A DNA stretch of 24,708 nt from Bacilli bacterium (GCA_024413875.1 JAKSVY010000024.1:1-24708); one strand, 5' to 3'. Positions 14,692-22,462 are shown, counted from the stretch's first letter. Numbers and translations are program-made. Notes: generated by a model from the sequence alone, not told the origin.

Positions 14692-14716
14692 AAAACTCTC
14701 GCACAACGAGAGTTTT
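14692..14716. terminator. Bidirectional terminator, near copy of 13638-13664
   Basis: AAAACTCTCG (14692-14701) and CGAGAGTTTT (14707-14716) pair over CACAA. T-runs lie on both sides. It ends the minus-strand gene at 14720-15217 and could stop plus-strand transcripts from 14222. Confidence 0.9.
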
Positions 14717-14719
14717 TTG

Positions 14720-15217
14720 TTATTCATTATATATTTCAATAGCCTTAGCAATTCCTTCTAAGGTCTTTTTATATCTATCAGGTCTTTTCCAAAGATATAA
14801 ATTTACAATATCTTCAGTAATTACTTTTTGCATTTCTTTTAAGATATCTAACATGTTTTGTGCTTCATTAAATTTAAATAAATTTGGTAATGCAGAATTT
14901 AATTTGATATCGAGTTCGTAATTGAATTCATTTTTATATCTTTGACCATATAGTTTAGTAGTGGTGTCATCAAAAGTATCTATACATCTACCATTAACAA
15001 TATTTTTACATGGTTTACAGATATCATCGATATATGGAGTGAATTTAATCCTTTTTATTAAACCTTGAAAAAATGCCTGGCAAAGCACTCCGTTGTAACT
15101 ACCATAAACATTTACTTCACCTTCATGATCATAATCTATCGCTAAATCGTATAGGTAATCTAAAAGATGGTGAGGCTTAATTAAAATAAATTCATTATTC
15201 AATATATCTAGATTCAT
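14720..15217 (-). CDS. DUF1284-like protein
   Basis: 165 residues. The pattern LIKPHHLLDYL near the N-terminus and IDDICKPCKNIVNGRC in the middle matches the order of DUF1284 proteins, which have a paired His followed by CxxC and another Cys and are probably metal-binding; their function is unknown. The C-terminal third is helical and lacks motifs, ending in KRPDRYKKTLEGIAKAIE. There is no Shine-Dalgarno sequence before the ATG. On the minus strand, TAGACA, 17 bases and TAAAAT end 6 bases before the ATG, so transcription would start on the ATG itself (leaderless). It is divergent from a membrane protein gene 38 bases away. The family call is by motif pattern only. Confidence 0.65.
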   Translation of the reverse strand: MNLDILNNEFILIKPHHLLDYLYDLAIDYDHEGEVNVYGSYNGVLCQAFFQGLIKRIKFTPYIDDICKPCKNIVNGRCIDTFDDTTTKLYGQRYKNEFNYELDIKLNSALPNLFKFNEAQNMLDILKEMQKVITEDIVNLYLWKRPDRYKKTLEGIAKAIEIYNE

Positions 15218-15252
15218 ACAATAATTTTATTTAACTTATAACTCGTTGTCTA
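15218..15252 (-). promoter_or_regulatory. Leaderless promoter of the DUF1284-like gene
   Basis: Read on the minus strand: -35 TAGACA (15252-15247), 17-base spacer, -10 TAAAAT (15229-15224), then only TATTGT before the ATG. Both hexamers match consensus at five of six positions. Confidence 0.6.
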
Positions 15253-15255
15253 TAT

Positions 15256-15633
15256 ATGGAGATTAATAAAAAAGCTTCATTGAAAAAGCATTCATTTGAT
15301 AATATTAGTATTATGGAAATGAGAAGAAATAATCCATTTGGATTAATATCATTAATTCTAATCTCTATACTTAACGTAGTGTGGACACTTCCTTTATTTG
15401 GTTCAATGCTTGCTGAACAAGTAAAGATTGGAGCGGGAACTAATTTAGATATCGCAGCAATAGCTGTCTGGATTATTGAGGGAATATGTATTGTCCCACT
15501 TGCTATTTGTGTAGTGTTTACAATAGTCTCGATTACTAAAAAAGATAAACAAGCAAAGATAATAATTAATATTGTTCAAATTGCGTTATATATAATCCTT
15601 CACGTATTAGCGAATCTATTTATGTTTATATAA
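15256..15633 (+). CDS. Small three-helix membrane protein
   Basis: 125 residues. A basic N-terminus (MEINKKASLKKHSF) is followed by three hydrophobic helices at about 28-50, 65-92 and 103-125. No family recognised; the arrangement resembles DUF4190/interferon-induced-transmembrane-like small proteins, but without convincing motifs. No ribosome binding site precedes the ATG, and a TATAAC at 15237-15242 ends only 13 bases upstream, so the mRNA would have a very short leader. It shares a 38-base divergent promoter region with the DUF1284-like gene. A terminator follows directly. Confidence 0.65.
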   Translation: MEINKKASLKKHSFDNISIMEMRRNNPFGLISLILISILNVVWTLPLFGSMLAEQVKIGAGTNLDIAAIAVWIIEGICIVPLAICVVFTIVSITKKDKQAKIIINIVQIALYIILHVLANLFMFI

Positions 15634-15634
15634 T

Positions 15635-15665
15635 AAAAATCCAACTGTGTGAGTTGGATTTTTTA
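15635..15665. terminator. Bidirectional terminator between convergent genes
   Basis: AAAAATCCAAC and GTTGGATTTTT pair over a 7-base loop. It serves both the membrane protein (plus) and the AraC regulator (minus), whose stop lies inside it. Confidence 0.9.
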
Positions 15666-16559
15666 ATAGAATAATTTCCTTTTCGCGTATTGTCTCCAGG
15701 CACTTGGTGTAATTCCAACAGCCTTTTTAAACATTAATGAGAAATATTGAACATTAATAAACGATAACTGACTTGAAATAGAGGAGATACTATCATTTGT
15801 GTTTGATAATAGTTTTTTAGCCTCATTAATCTTTAAAGTGTAGAAATATTGGCTAATCGTGCTTCCAGTATCTTTCTTAAAGTGACCACATAAATAATTC
15901 TTTGAATAATTTAATTGTTCGGCAATGTTATCAAGAGAGAACTTGTCAGCCTTCATCTCATTAAGGATTCTAATGATTTCGTTAGTTAAACGATCTTCAC
16001 TGATTGCGATATCTTCGTTGCGGTTATTGCTTCCGTTGATTGAAATTAAATTGATGAACAATAATTCAAGTTTATTTTTCATTATTTGGAATACTCCATA
16101 AGGAACATCTTTATGATTAATTGGAGTCTTTCCAGAATAGTAGGTACTAGCTTGGTCAATATTTAAGTACTTCGCGGCAAATTCAAATACTTCATTAATA
16201 ATGAATTTGTCTTCCTTATTAAAGTCAATTACCTTATCAAAAAGAATAGATATATCATCGCTGATGCAACTAAAGCTAATAATATAGACTTTTGAGTTTT
16301 CTTTAGTAGCCTTATCTATATGTACTGAATAAGGGGAGTGTAAAAACGCTTGCCCTCTTTTTAAGATATATTCTTTATTGTTGTTAATAACAATGTGTTC
16401 GCCTTCCGCGACATAAATTAATTCAAATTGTTTATGTGATTCAAAATGTCCTTTATATGATGGGACAAAGTTATAGATAAAAAATGTTGAAAAGGAAATG
16501 ATTTCAACAGACTTATCAATCTCAATTTCAGGAAGGGTAATCTTGTTTTCTTTGTCCAT
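15663..16559 (-). CDS. AraC-family transcriptional regulator
   Basis: 298 residues. The N-terminal part (about 35-100) is a cupin sugar-binding domain: HKQFELIYVAEGE, KEYILKRGQAFLHSPYSVH. The C-terminal 100 residues hold the two AraC helix-turn-helix motifs: FSLDNIAEQLNYSKNYLCGHFKKDTG, in two pieces, then SISSISSQLSFINVQYFSLMFKK ending in GITPSAWR. It is divergent from the GH37 gene, so it probably activates that gene when the sugar is present. The start at 16559 is the natural one (MDKENKITLP). Its operator candidates are the CTATAA half-sites in the shared intergenic region. Confidence 0.92.
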   Translation of the reverse strand: MDKENKITLPEIEIDKSVEIISFSTFFIYNFVPSYKGHFESHKQFELIYVAEGEHIVINNNKEYILKRGQAFLHSPYSVHIDKATKENSKVYIISFSCISDDISILFDKVIDFNKEDKFIINEVFEFAAKYLNIDQASTYYSGKTPINHKDVPYGVFQIMKNKLELLFINLISINGSNNRNEDIAISEDRLTNEIIRILNEMKADKFSLDNIAEQLNYSKNYLCGHFKKDTGSTISQYFYTLKINEAKKLLSNTNDSISSISSQLSFINVQYFSLMFKKAVGITPSAWRQYAKRKLFY

Positions 16560-16595
16560 ATAAAGATTATAATTAAAATTATAAAAATAGTAAAT

Positions 16596-16757
16596 TTCTA
16601 TAATTTATTCAAATTTTATAGAATATTAATGTTTAAAATCATATTGGCTTTATATAAATATAAATATCTATAAATTAATGAATTTTTATTAATAAGAAGT
16701 GTGCTATAATTATTTCAACTGGGTTTAATAATAATCTGTCTAAAAACAAGTTTATAG
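16596..16757. promoter_or_regulatory. Repeated CTATAA half-sites, candidate AraC operators
   Basis: TTCTATAA (16596-16603) is mirrored by TTATAGAA (16616-16623) with centres 20 bp apart, two helical turns. A further CTATAA lies at 16668-16673 and TTATAG at 16752-16757. The 225-base divergent region holds no gene and is otherwise A+T-rich. Confidence 0.5.
16705..16710 (+). promoter_or_regulatory. -10 element of the GH37 gene promoter
   Basis: A perfect TATAAT, 74 bases before the ATG, without a recognisable -35. This fits a promoter needing an activator. Confidence 0.55.
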
Positions 16758-16784
16758 ACTTTTTATAAGAATGGAGATATCAAA

Positions 16785-18014
16785 ATGAATATCGAAGAAA
16801 AATATTTAAAGACTCACAACTTCATTAAAAATAGATGGGATGATGCGCTTATTAAAGAAAGTAATAAAGACTATCCTTTACCATACCCATTCGTTCCACC
16901 ATGCACCAATGGCTTGTTTAAAGTCTTATTCTATTGGGATACTTTCTACACTAATAGAGGGATGATTTTGGATAATAAAGTTCAATATGCATTAGATAAT
17001 GTTAATAACTTACTTTATCTCTTGGATAAATATGGTTATGTCCCTAATTCAAATTCATATCCAGGACTTAAAAATTCTCAACCTCCATATCTTCACTTTA
17101 TGATTGAAGATGTTTATAACGCGACTAAAGATGATGAATGGCTTAAAAAAGCTTATTTCACTTTAAAGAAAGAACATGCTTTCTGGATGAAAGATAGAAT
17201 TACTCCAATCGGACTTAATAGATACTATCACGTTGTAGATACAGATGATGAAAACGTAATGTTTTATGACTATGTCACAACAAGACTTGATCTCGATAAA
17301 AATGTATCTAGAGAAGATAAAATTCGTATTGGTTCATCTTTGTGGTGCGATGGTGAAAGCGGTCTTGATTTCTCGCCTAGATTCGCTCTTGAAGGAGCTA
17401 ATGTAGTGGAAGTTGATTTAAATTCAATTCTTTATGCAATGGAACTCAATCTTGCAAAATGGGCAAAGATGTTCGAACCAGAAATGGAAAACATTTATTT
17501 AACAGCCGCCAAGAATCGTAAAGATTTAATGAATAAATATTTATTTAATAAAGAAGATGGCTTATATTACGACTATAACTATGTAAGAAATGAGATCCAA
17601 GATAAGAGCCTTCGTTATACCGCTCAATTGTTCCCTTACATTGTTGGAATATCTACTGATAAAGAAACTTGTAAAAGAGTGCTAGAATTTGTTGAATTTG
17701 AGTACGGTATTGCCTCATCAACACCATACGAAAGCAATTTATCTTATCAAGCCGCATATCCATATTCTTGGCCATATGATAATGGAATTGCTTTCTGGGC
17801 ATTAACAAAGTTAGGTTTAGAAGAAGACGCTAAGCGTGTTGGCGTTAAGTATTTAAATCAATGCGCTGATTCGTATATGGAAAGCGGACACCTATGGGAA
17901 ACATATAACGCAATAGAACATGGTGTTGCAAATAAGAAAGAATACGCAAATGGTGAGATGCTTGGCTGGACTGCTGGCGTTTACCAATGGGTCTATTATT
18001 ACTTATTTAAGTAA
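16785..18014 (+). CDS. GH37 (trehalase-family) glycoside hydrolase
   Basis: 409 residues, cytoplasmic (no signal peptide). GH37 landmarks in order: FKVLFYWDTFYTNRGM (trehalase signature 1 region), YGYVPNSN...NSQPPYLHFMIEDVY, the catalytic-acid segment ESGLDFSPRF with Asp195, SWPYDNGIAFWAL (signature 2 region, usually QWDYPNGWAP), and ANGEMLGWTAGVYQW with Glu391 as the likely base. The family inverts alpha,alpha-trehalose to glucose, but this member is about 100 residues shorter than TreA/TreF. It lacks the classic PGGRF and QWDxPNGW spellings, so another alpha-glucoside is possible. GGAG lies upstream of the ATG. Divergent from and probably controlled by the AraC gene; terminator follows. Confidence 0.85.
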   Translation: MNIEEKYLKTHNFIKNRWDDALIKESNKDYPLPYPFVPPCTNGLFKVLFYWDTFYTNRGMILDNKVQYALDNVNNLLYLLDKYGYVPNSNSYPGLKNSQPPYLHFMIEDVYNATKDDEWLKKAYFTLKKEHAFWMKDRITPIGLNRYYHVVDTDDENVMFYDYVTTRLDLDKNVSREDKIRIGSSLWCDGESGLDFSPRFALEGANVVEVDLNSILYAMELNLAKWAKMFEPEMENIYLTAAKNRKDLMNKYLFNKEDGLYYDYNYVRNEIQDKSLRYTAQLFPYIVGISTDKETCKRVLEFVEFEYGIASSTPYESNLSYQAAYPYSWPYDNGIAFWALTKLGLEEDAKRVGVKYLNQCADSYMESGHLWETYNAIEHGVANKKEYANGEMLGWTAGVYQWVYYYLFK

Positions 18015-18029
18015 AAGTTATGATTAACA

Positions 18030-18061
18030 AAAAAATCCTTATCATCGCGATAAGGATTTTT
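18030..18061. terminator. Bidirectional terminator between convergent genes
   Basis: AAAAATCCTTATC and GATAAGGATTTTT pair over ATCGC, with T-runs on both strands. Confidence 0.9.
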
Positions 18062-18081
18062 GTTTGTTAAGTTACATTAAA

Positions 18082-19503
18082 TTATGCGTTGAAATCGATA
18101 TATCCAGCTGTGGCATCGCCATTACCATAATTTAAAATTTGAATAGCGTGAACTTTTTCAAGTTTTCCATCTCCGGCTTTAATTAATGAATTGACATTAA
18201 CTTCAAATCTTTCGTAACTACCAATTGTCTTAGCGTGAGTAACTCCAGCAGGGTTTGCAGTCCATGTATTGGCATTATAAATTGAGTTATTTCCTTCGAT
18301 TTCATATGGCACAGAATATGTTCCACCTTCATCCCAATCATAGAAGACAATTAAGAAACGCGAATTCCATGATCTTTCAGATGTGAAATTAATATCCATG
18401 TTGAATTTACCGGTTTTTGCTTGGTCCATTGTGTAGACTTTGCCAATCTCAATAGCTTCACCGCGTGTATTAGAATAGACATTTAAATTATCTAAATATA
18501 AGACATCGCTTGCTGAAGCACATTGATATGAAATGACGACATATCTAACATCAGTCGCAGTTGATGTGACAGTTGCTGACGACCATTCGTTTTGTCTAGC
18601 GTTAAGGTTAATTTCAGAAGCATTGACTTTGTTACCATTTGAATCGAGTAACGCATAGATAGATGCATAAGGTCCAGCTTGCGCTGTTACTAACTTGGTG
18701 TCAAGTGTCATAGTGGAATTAGAGAGGTTATATGATTTTCCTAAGTCTAATGTGAATCGTGGCCATTCATAATGATTACTTTCTACTTCAACTTTTAATA
18801 CACTATCTCTTCCATCAGGTGCTTGGTTAGCATAAAGCATTTCACTCTTTAAGTTACTGTATTTAGAATTAACAAGATTACTTAATAAATCTTTTTCTGA
18901 GTTAACTTTATTAGCATAAGCATTAAATGCAGAAACATCAGCAGGTGTGCATGAATATGTTATTTCAATAGAGTAAATCCACGCTGAATTAGCTTTGAAT
19001 GTAAAGTAATTAGCGTTAACTGGCAAATCAAAGACTTTTGTATGGCTATCAACCCATGTATCAGATGGATCGGAAATATTTTTTTCTGCATATTTGATTT
19101 TTGGACCAGTTGATTCAGCGGCTATTTCAATTTCATATCCACCATAAGCGGCAGTAAATGCTGTAGTAACAGCAATTCTGCTAATTCCTGAAATAGCAGT
19201 AGTATTTGAAATTACATTTGAACCAGTGTCAGGGGCTTTTGCAAAAACTCCCCACATTTCTTCCATGCCTGAAACGGAGAAAGTAACATCATTTCCGTTC
19301 ATTGTTTGACGTGTGAATGATCCGGCACCAATTTCCCAGTTTGCAAGATATTTATATGTTCCTGAATTTTCAAATTCTAAAGCCATTGTGTACGATGTGC
19401 CCTGAGCAATAGCATTAAAATTTAAATCTTTTCCACCGGTTGCAAGAATGGCAGCAGCGACTGTACCAAGAACGACGGTTGTAAGTAAAATTTTCTTTTT
19501 CAT
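18082..19503 (-). CDS. Secreted protein with tandem beta-rich (carbohydrate-binding-like) modules
   Basis: 473 residues with a Sec signal peptide (MKKKILLTTVVLGTVAAAILATG). No lipobox Cys and no LPXTG sorting motif, so it is released or held non-covalently. The rest is rich in Ser, Thr, Asn, Tyr and Trp with alternating strands. Two or three modules are suggested: about 35-190 (YTMALEFENSG... IYSIEITYS), 230-345 (FTLDLGKSYNLSNSTMTLDTK ... DNLNVYSN), and 355-473 (GKVYTMDQAKTGKFNMDINF ... AGYIDFNA). These look like jelly-roll carbohydrate-binding modules, with phrases such as VLYLDNLNVY. No catalytic motif is seen. GGGAGG lies 7 bases before the ATG. Neighbouring exported hydrolase genes suggest a role in polysaccharide binding (inference). 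Confidence 0.72.
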   Translation of the reverse strand: MKKKILLTTVVLGTVAAAILATGGKDLNFNAIAQGTSYTMALEFENSGTYKYLANWEIGAGSFTRQTMNGNDVTFSVSGMEEMWGVFAKAPDTGSNVISNTTAISGISRIAVTTAFTAAYGGYEIEIAAESTGPKIKYAEKNISDPSDTWVDSHTKVFDLPVNANYFTFKANSAWIYSIEITYSCTPADVSAFNAYANKVNSEKDLLSNLVNSKYSNLKSEMLYANQAPDGRDSVLKVEVESNHYEWPRFTLDLGKSYNLSNSTMTLDTKLVTAQAGPYASIYALLDSNGNKVNASEINLNARQNEWSSATVTSTATDVRYVVISYQCASASDVLYLDNLNVYSNTRGEAIEIGKVYTMDQAKTGKFNMDINFTSERSWNSRFLIVFYDWDEGGTYSVPYEIEGNNSIYNANTWTANPAGVTHAKTIGSYERFEVNVNSLIKAGDGKLEKVHAIQILNYGNGDATAGYIDFNA

Positions 19504-19728
19504 AGTTTGCCTCCCAATAAGAGAATAAATTCTGTCACCATGACTATACTATAAAAAATCTCGGCTTTTTCGTGCATTATACACATATGGTAAAATCTTA
19601 TATCATTAGATTAATAAAATATAAAAAGTTGAGTTATTATTTAAATATTACTATAAAAAGAAACTATCTTTATTAAGTGCTTAAGTGGTTATTTAAAGCC
19701 TTTTTTACAAATTTTAGGCAAAAATAAA

Positions 19729-19752
19729 AGGTGGAGGTCACATCCTCCACCT
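19729..19752 (-). terminator. Rho-independent terminator of the SGNH lipoprotein gene
   Basis: AGGTGGAGG and CCTCCACCT form a 9-pair GC-rich stem over a 6-base loop. On the minus strand it is followed by TTTATTTTT. The remainder of 19504-19728 is A+T-rich and holds the upstream region of the secreted protein gene (TATAGT near 19545). Confidence 0.9.
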
Positions 19753-19767
19753 AGTGATAAACTGCGA

Positions 19768-21543
19768 TTATTTCTTTGGAATATAGATTTTAAATGCTCT
19801 TTGCGCAGCAGCGTAATCGCTGCTCAAACTCGTTCCATCAACACGTGAAATGTTGAATCCAACATAGTTAAAGTCATCCCACCAGCTATTGTTAATAGTT
19901 ACATATTGCTCAGTAACATTGTTTCTTCTTGCACCAGTGTATGGGACAGTGCTATCAGTCCACCCATCCGCTCTATATTGATAACCATTTTCAATATAAA
20001 TAACTGAACCATTTGGTAAATCAGATTTTTGGAACAATTCGGTACAAATGAAGTTGCCCCAAGTAAGTAGTGTTGTGGCTGGATTTTCTTTATTAAAGTA
20101 ATATTTACCATTATTGAATGTGATTTCTTTTAATGTGTAATTGTCAGGATTAAATTCTCCAGGTTCTTCTTCCTCTTCTGGAGTGAATGTACAAGGAGTA
20201 ACTTCATATGGCTTATTAAAAGCGTTATTTGAAGATTCAACTGCAATTATTTTGGTTGGATCAGAAGTAGGTGTTACTAATGAATCAACACTGATTCCTG
20301 ACAAAGCTTTAACTGTGTTAACCCCTAATAAATATTGACCATGATTATTATATAAATGGAATCCATCGGAAGTAATTGTATCACCCATATATGAATTTCT
20401 CATGTTTTGGACAGCAGTGCCATTAGGAATAACAATATCAAAGACATCTCTATTGAGCTTTTTAGCGCAGCTTACAATCGAGTTATACATAAATGTTTGA
20501 TCGCTGTGATAGTTATTTTCAAAAATTGGACCATAACTTGGAGTCAATTCTCCGACGTTATGTTGATATGCCCAAGTCATATTGAAAACAAATTGAGTGT
20601 AATCTTTAGCATCATTATTAAGCTTATCTTTGACTAAATTAACAAGGTTATAAAGATTAGAATATGATGATTCGATACCGCTATAATTTGAAGCTTGTTG
20701 AAATGAAATGTAATCCCATTTTTCACTAGCAATAACGTCTGCTAATTTATATTCAGATTCATATTTCCAAGAATTATTAACATATGTTTCTTTTCTATAT
20801 GCAGCAGTGTTGTTTCTTAAGTTTGAGTAGTGAGTATCAATAGTGCACCCTGCTACATACATATTGACTGCTTCAACATTCATGCCGAGTGTTTTTGAAA
20901 CATTTGGCATTTGATTAACGGTGTTTTGACTAAATGAGTTTCCAATGAAAAGAATTTTAAAATTCTTTCTAGGGACAACATCATAGTTAAGAGTAGTAGT
21001 GATGCTTTCATTAGTTGCAAACTTAATGGTAGTAGAGTAATGACCAATGTTTTTAAAAGCAAGATTATCTTCAATCACATATCTATCTGGAGACAATTCC
21101 ATCATCATTCCGTTATCATAATTTGCAAATACTTTAATACCAAGTCTTTCATTTGGAACATAATATTCGAAAGATGAATTAGTTGTTTGGACGCTTATTG
21201 ATGAGATTTTTGCTGTTGATCCAGCTGGAACACCTGTATCGATATCGCCAATCCACCAGTTACCGTTTTCGCCGATGTATGGAGTCTTACCATCATTACC
21301 ATCTTCTCCATCATCACCTTTATCACCTTTGTCTCCCTTGTCACCTTTATCTCCCTTATCTCCATCATCGCCCTTATCGCCTTTGACAGTGCCAACATTT
21401 TTTTCGGTGCCATCGCTATAGACTAGCACTAATTCATTGGCGTCGTTGACATATGCATCAATAATACTTACAGGATTTTTAGAACACCCTGAAAGAGACA
21501 TTAATAATGAAATAAATAATAATGATTTAACGGTTTTATTCAT
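19768..21543 (-). CDS. Lipoprotein with collagen-like stalk and SGNH/DUF4886 hydrolase domain
   Basis: 591 residues. A lipoprotein signal with LSGC (Cys20) anchors it outside the membrane. A short strand-rich segment (25-52) precedes 11 Gly-X-Y triplets (55-87, mostly GDK). After these comes a GENGNWWIGDIDTGVPAG block of the kind that often follows bacterial collagen-like repeats. Residues about 105-190 look like an Ig-like (Big) domain. Then comes the hydrolase: FKILFIGNSFSQN with Ser203, and the terminal catalytic block SDGFHLYNNHG with Asp393 and His396. This fits SGNH/GDSL esterases of the DUF4886 type, which often deacetylate polysaccharides. A C-terminal domain (about 455-591) follows an EEEEEPGE linker. 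The stalk would present the enzyme beyond the wall. No adjacent regulator seen. Confidence 0.85.
   Translation of the reverse strand: MNKTVKSLLFISLLMSLSGCSKNPVSIIDAYVNDANELVLVYSDGTEKNVGTVKGDKGDDGDKGDKGDKGDKGDKGDDGEDGNDGKTPYIGENGNWWIGDIDTGVPAGSTAKISSISVQTTNSSFEYYVPNERLGIKVFANYDNGMMMELSPDRYVIEDNLAFKNIGHYSTTIKFATNESITTTLNYDVVPRKNFKILFIGNSFSQNTVNQMPNVSKTLGMNVEAVNMYVAGCTIDTHYSNLRNNTAAYRKETYVNNSWKYESEYKLADVIASEKWDYISFQQASNYSGIESSYSNLYNLVNLVKDKLNNDAKDYTQFVFNMTWAYQHNVGELTPSYGPIFENNYHSDQTFMYNSIVSCAKKLNRDVFDIVIPNGTAVQNMRNSYMGDTITSDGFHLYNNHGQYLLGVNTVKALSGISVDSLVTPTSDPTKIIAVESSNNAFNKPYEVTPCTFTPEEEEEPGEFNPDNYTLKEITFNNGKYYFNKENPATTLLTWGNFICTELFQKSDLPNGSVIYIENGYQYRADGWTDSTVPYTGARRNNVTEQYVTINNSWWDDFNYVGFNISRVDGTSLSSDYAAAQRAFKIYIPKK
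21283..21381 (-). repeat. Collagen-like triplet repeat coding region
   Basis: Eleven 9-base units encode Gly-X-Y triplets, dominated by Gly-Asp-Lys with GDD, GED and GND variants. The DNA is only imperfectly repeated because synonymous codons alternate. Such tracts can change in copy number. Confidence 0.9.
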
Positions 21544-21647
21544 AAGTTAAATCCCCCAAAAATCTTTAAGACATTATATTACAATAAAAAGAAAATAAAT
21601 AATTTCTTCAAAACATTACCAAATAATGATAAATTATTGTCTCATTT

Positions 21648-21656
21648 TGTTATAAT
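21648..21656 (+). promoter_or_regulatory. Extended -10 promoter of the TraX-family gene, leaderless
   Basis: TGT followed by a perfect TATAAT (21651-21656), 8 bases before the ATG. Transcription would begin about 2 bases before the start codon. No Shine-Dalgarno sequence could fit. Confidence 0.6.
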
Positions 21657-21664
21657 TTCGAAGT

Positions 21665-22426
21665 ATGCCAAAAGTATTAAATAAAGTTCATCTTCAGATC
21701 ATTGCCGCTATAGCGATGCTAGTGGACCATCTGACTTGGATCATTTTTCCGGGTTATCCAACCGAACCTCTTCCTATTATTTTACATGTAATTGGAAGAC
21801 TTGCTTTTCCTATCTTTGCTTATTTTATTGCAGAAGGATATCATTACACCCATGATAAGAAAAAATACGCTTTACGTATCTTAATCTTTGCTTTGATATC
21901 ACATGTCCCGTATATGATGGCGTCAATAACATTCCAAAAACATGGTTGGTTAAGCTTGATTCCATTTGCAACTGGAACAGGAATTACAAGGTTCTTAAAT
22001 CAAGGAAGTGTTTTATTTGCCTACTTCATTGGTCTTATAATGCTCTTTGTTAATGATTCAACAAAACTTAAGGAATGGCAAAAGGTATTAATTATTCTTT
22101 TGCTTTGTGTTGCGTCATTCCCTTGTGATTGGAGCTGCATAGGCTCGTTAGTGGTACTTTCAATTGGTAGCAATAGAGGTAAGCCATTAAAACAAATCAT
22201 TTGGTCTTTGGTTTGGGTTAGCTGTTATGCAGTTGTATATATCTTTGCTTTTGATATGGTTTATGGCTGTATTCAATTTGGTGTTGTCTTAGCTATTCCA
22301 TTCATAGCTTTATATAATGGAATGAAGAGCAAATATCCAACGGTAAATAAAGTTATGAGATATTTCTTTTATATCTTCTATCCGCTCCATCTATTAGTGT
22401 TAGGAATCATTGGTTTATTTTTATAA
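21665..22426 (+). CDS. TraX family membrane protein
   Basis: 253 residues with about eight hydrophobic helices. The TraX signature is clear: LQIIAAIAMLVDHLTW, then IGRLAFPIFAYFIAEGYHYTHDKKKYALRIL in two pieces, and FALISHVPYMM. It ends FYIFYPLHLLVLGIIGLFL, a YPLHLL element shared with acyltransferase-3-like membrane proteins. TraX acetylates pilin in F plasmids, but chromosomal homologues in Firmicutes are common and not linked to conjugation, and none of the neighbours here is a transfer gene. It may therefore modify a surface molecule (inference). The start codon lies 8 bases after a perfect -10, so the mRNA is probably leaderless. Confidence 0.9.
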   Translation: MPKVLNKVHLQIIAAIAMLVDHLTWIIFPGYPTEPLPIILHVIGRLAFPIFAYFIAEGYHYTHDKKKYALRILIFALISHVPYMMASITFQKHGWLSLIPFATGTGITRFLNQGSVLFAYFIGLIMLFVNDSTKLKEWQKVLIILLLCVASFPCDWSCIGSLVVLSIGSNRGKPLKQIIWSLVWVSCYAVVYIFAFDMVYGCIQFGVVLAIPFIALYNGMKSKYPTVNKVMRYFFYIFYPLHLLVLGIIGLFL

Positions 22427-22429
22427 AAT

Positions 22430-22462
22430 AAAAGATCCAACTTCTTTCGTTGGATCTTTTTT
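22430..22462. terminator. Bidirectional terminator between convergent genes
   Basis: AAAGATCCAAC and GTTGGATCTTT pair over TTCTTTC, with T-rich tracts on both strands. Confidence 0.9.

Noticed and set aside
13638..14716. Insertion sequence bounded by the two similar hairpins
   Set aside because: No transposase lies between them, no target-site duplication is visible, and both hairpins work as terminators of adjacent genes.
21183..21413. Overlapping frames opposite and beside the collagen-like repeat
   Set aside because: Periodic coding DNA leaves several frames open; these have low-complexity His/Leu/Tyr or Met/Lys/Thr products and no start signals.
21665..22426. Conjugative element suggested by TraX
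   Set aside because: No relaxase, type IV secretion, integrase or attachment site is present; chromosomal TraX-family proteins are common.
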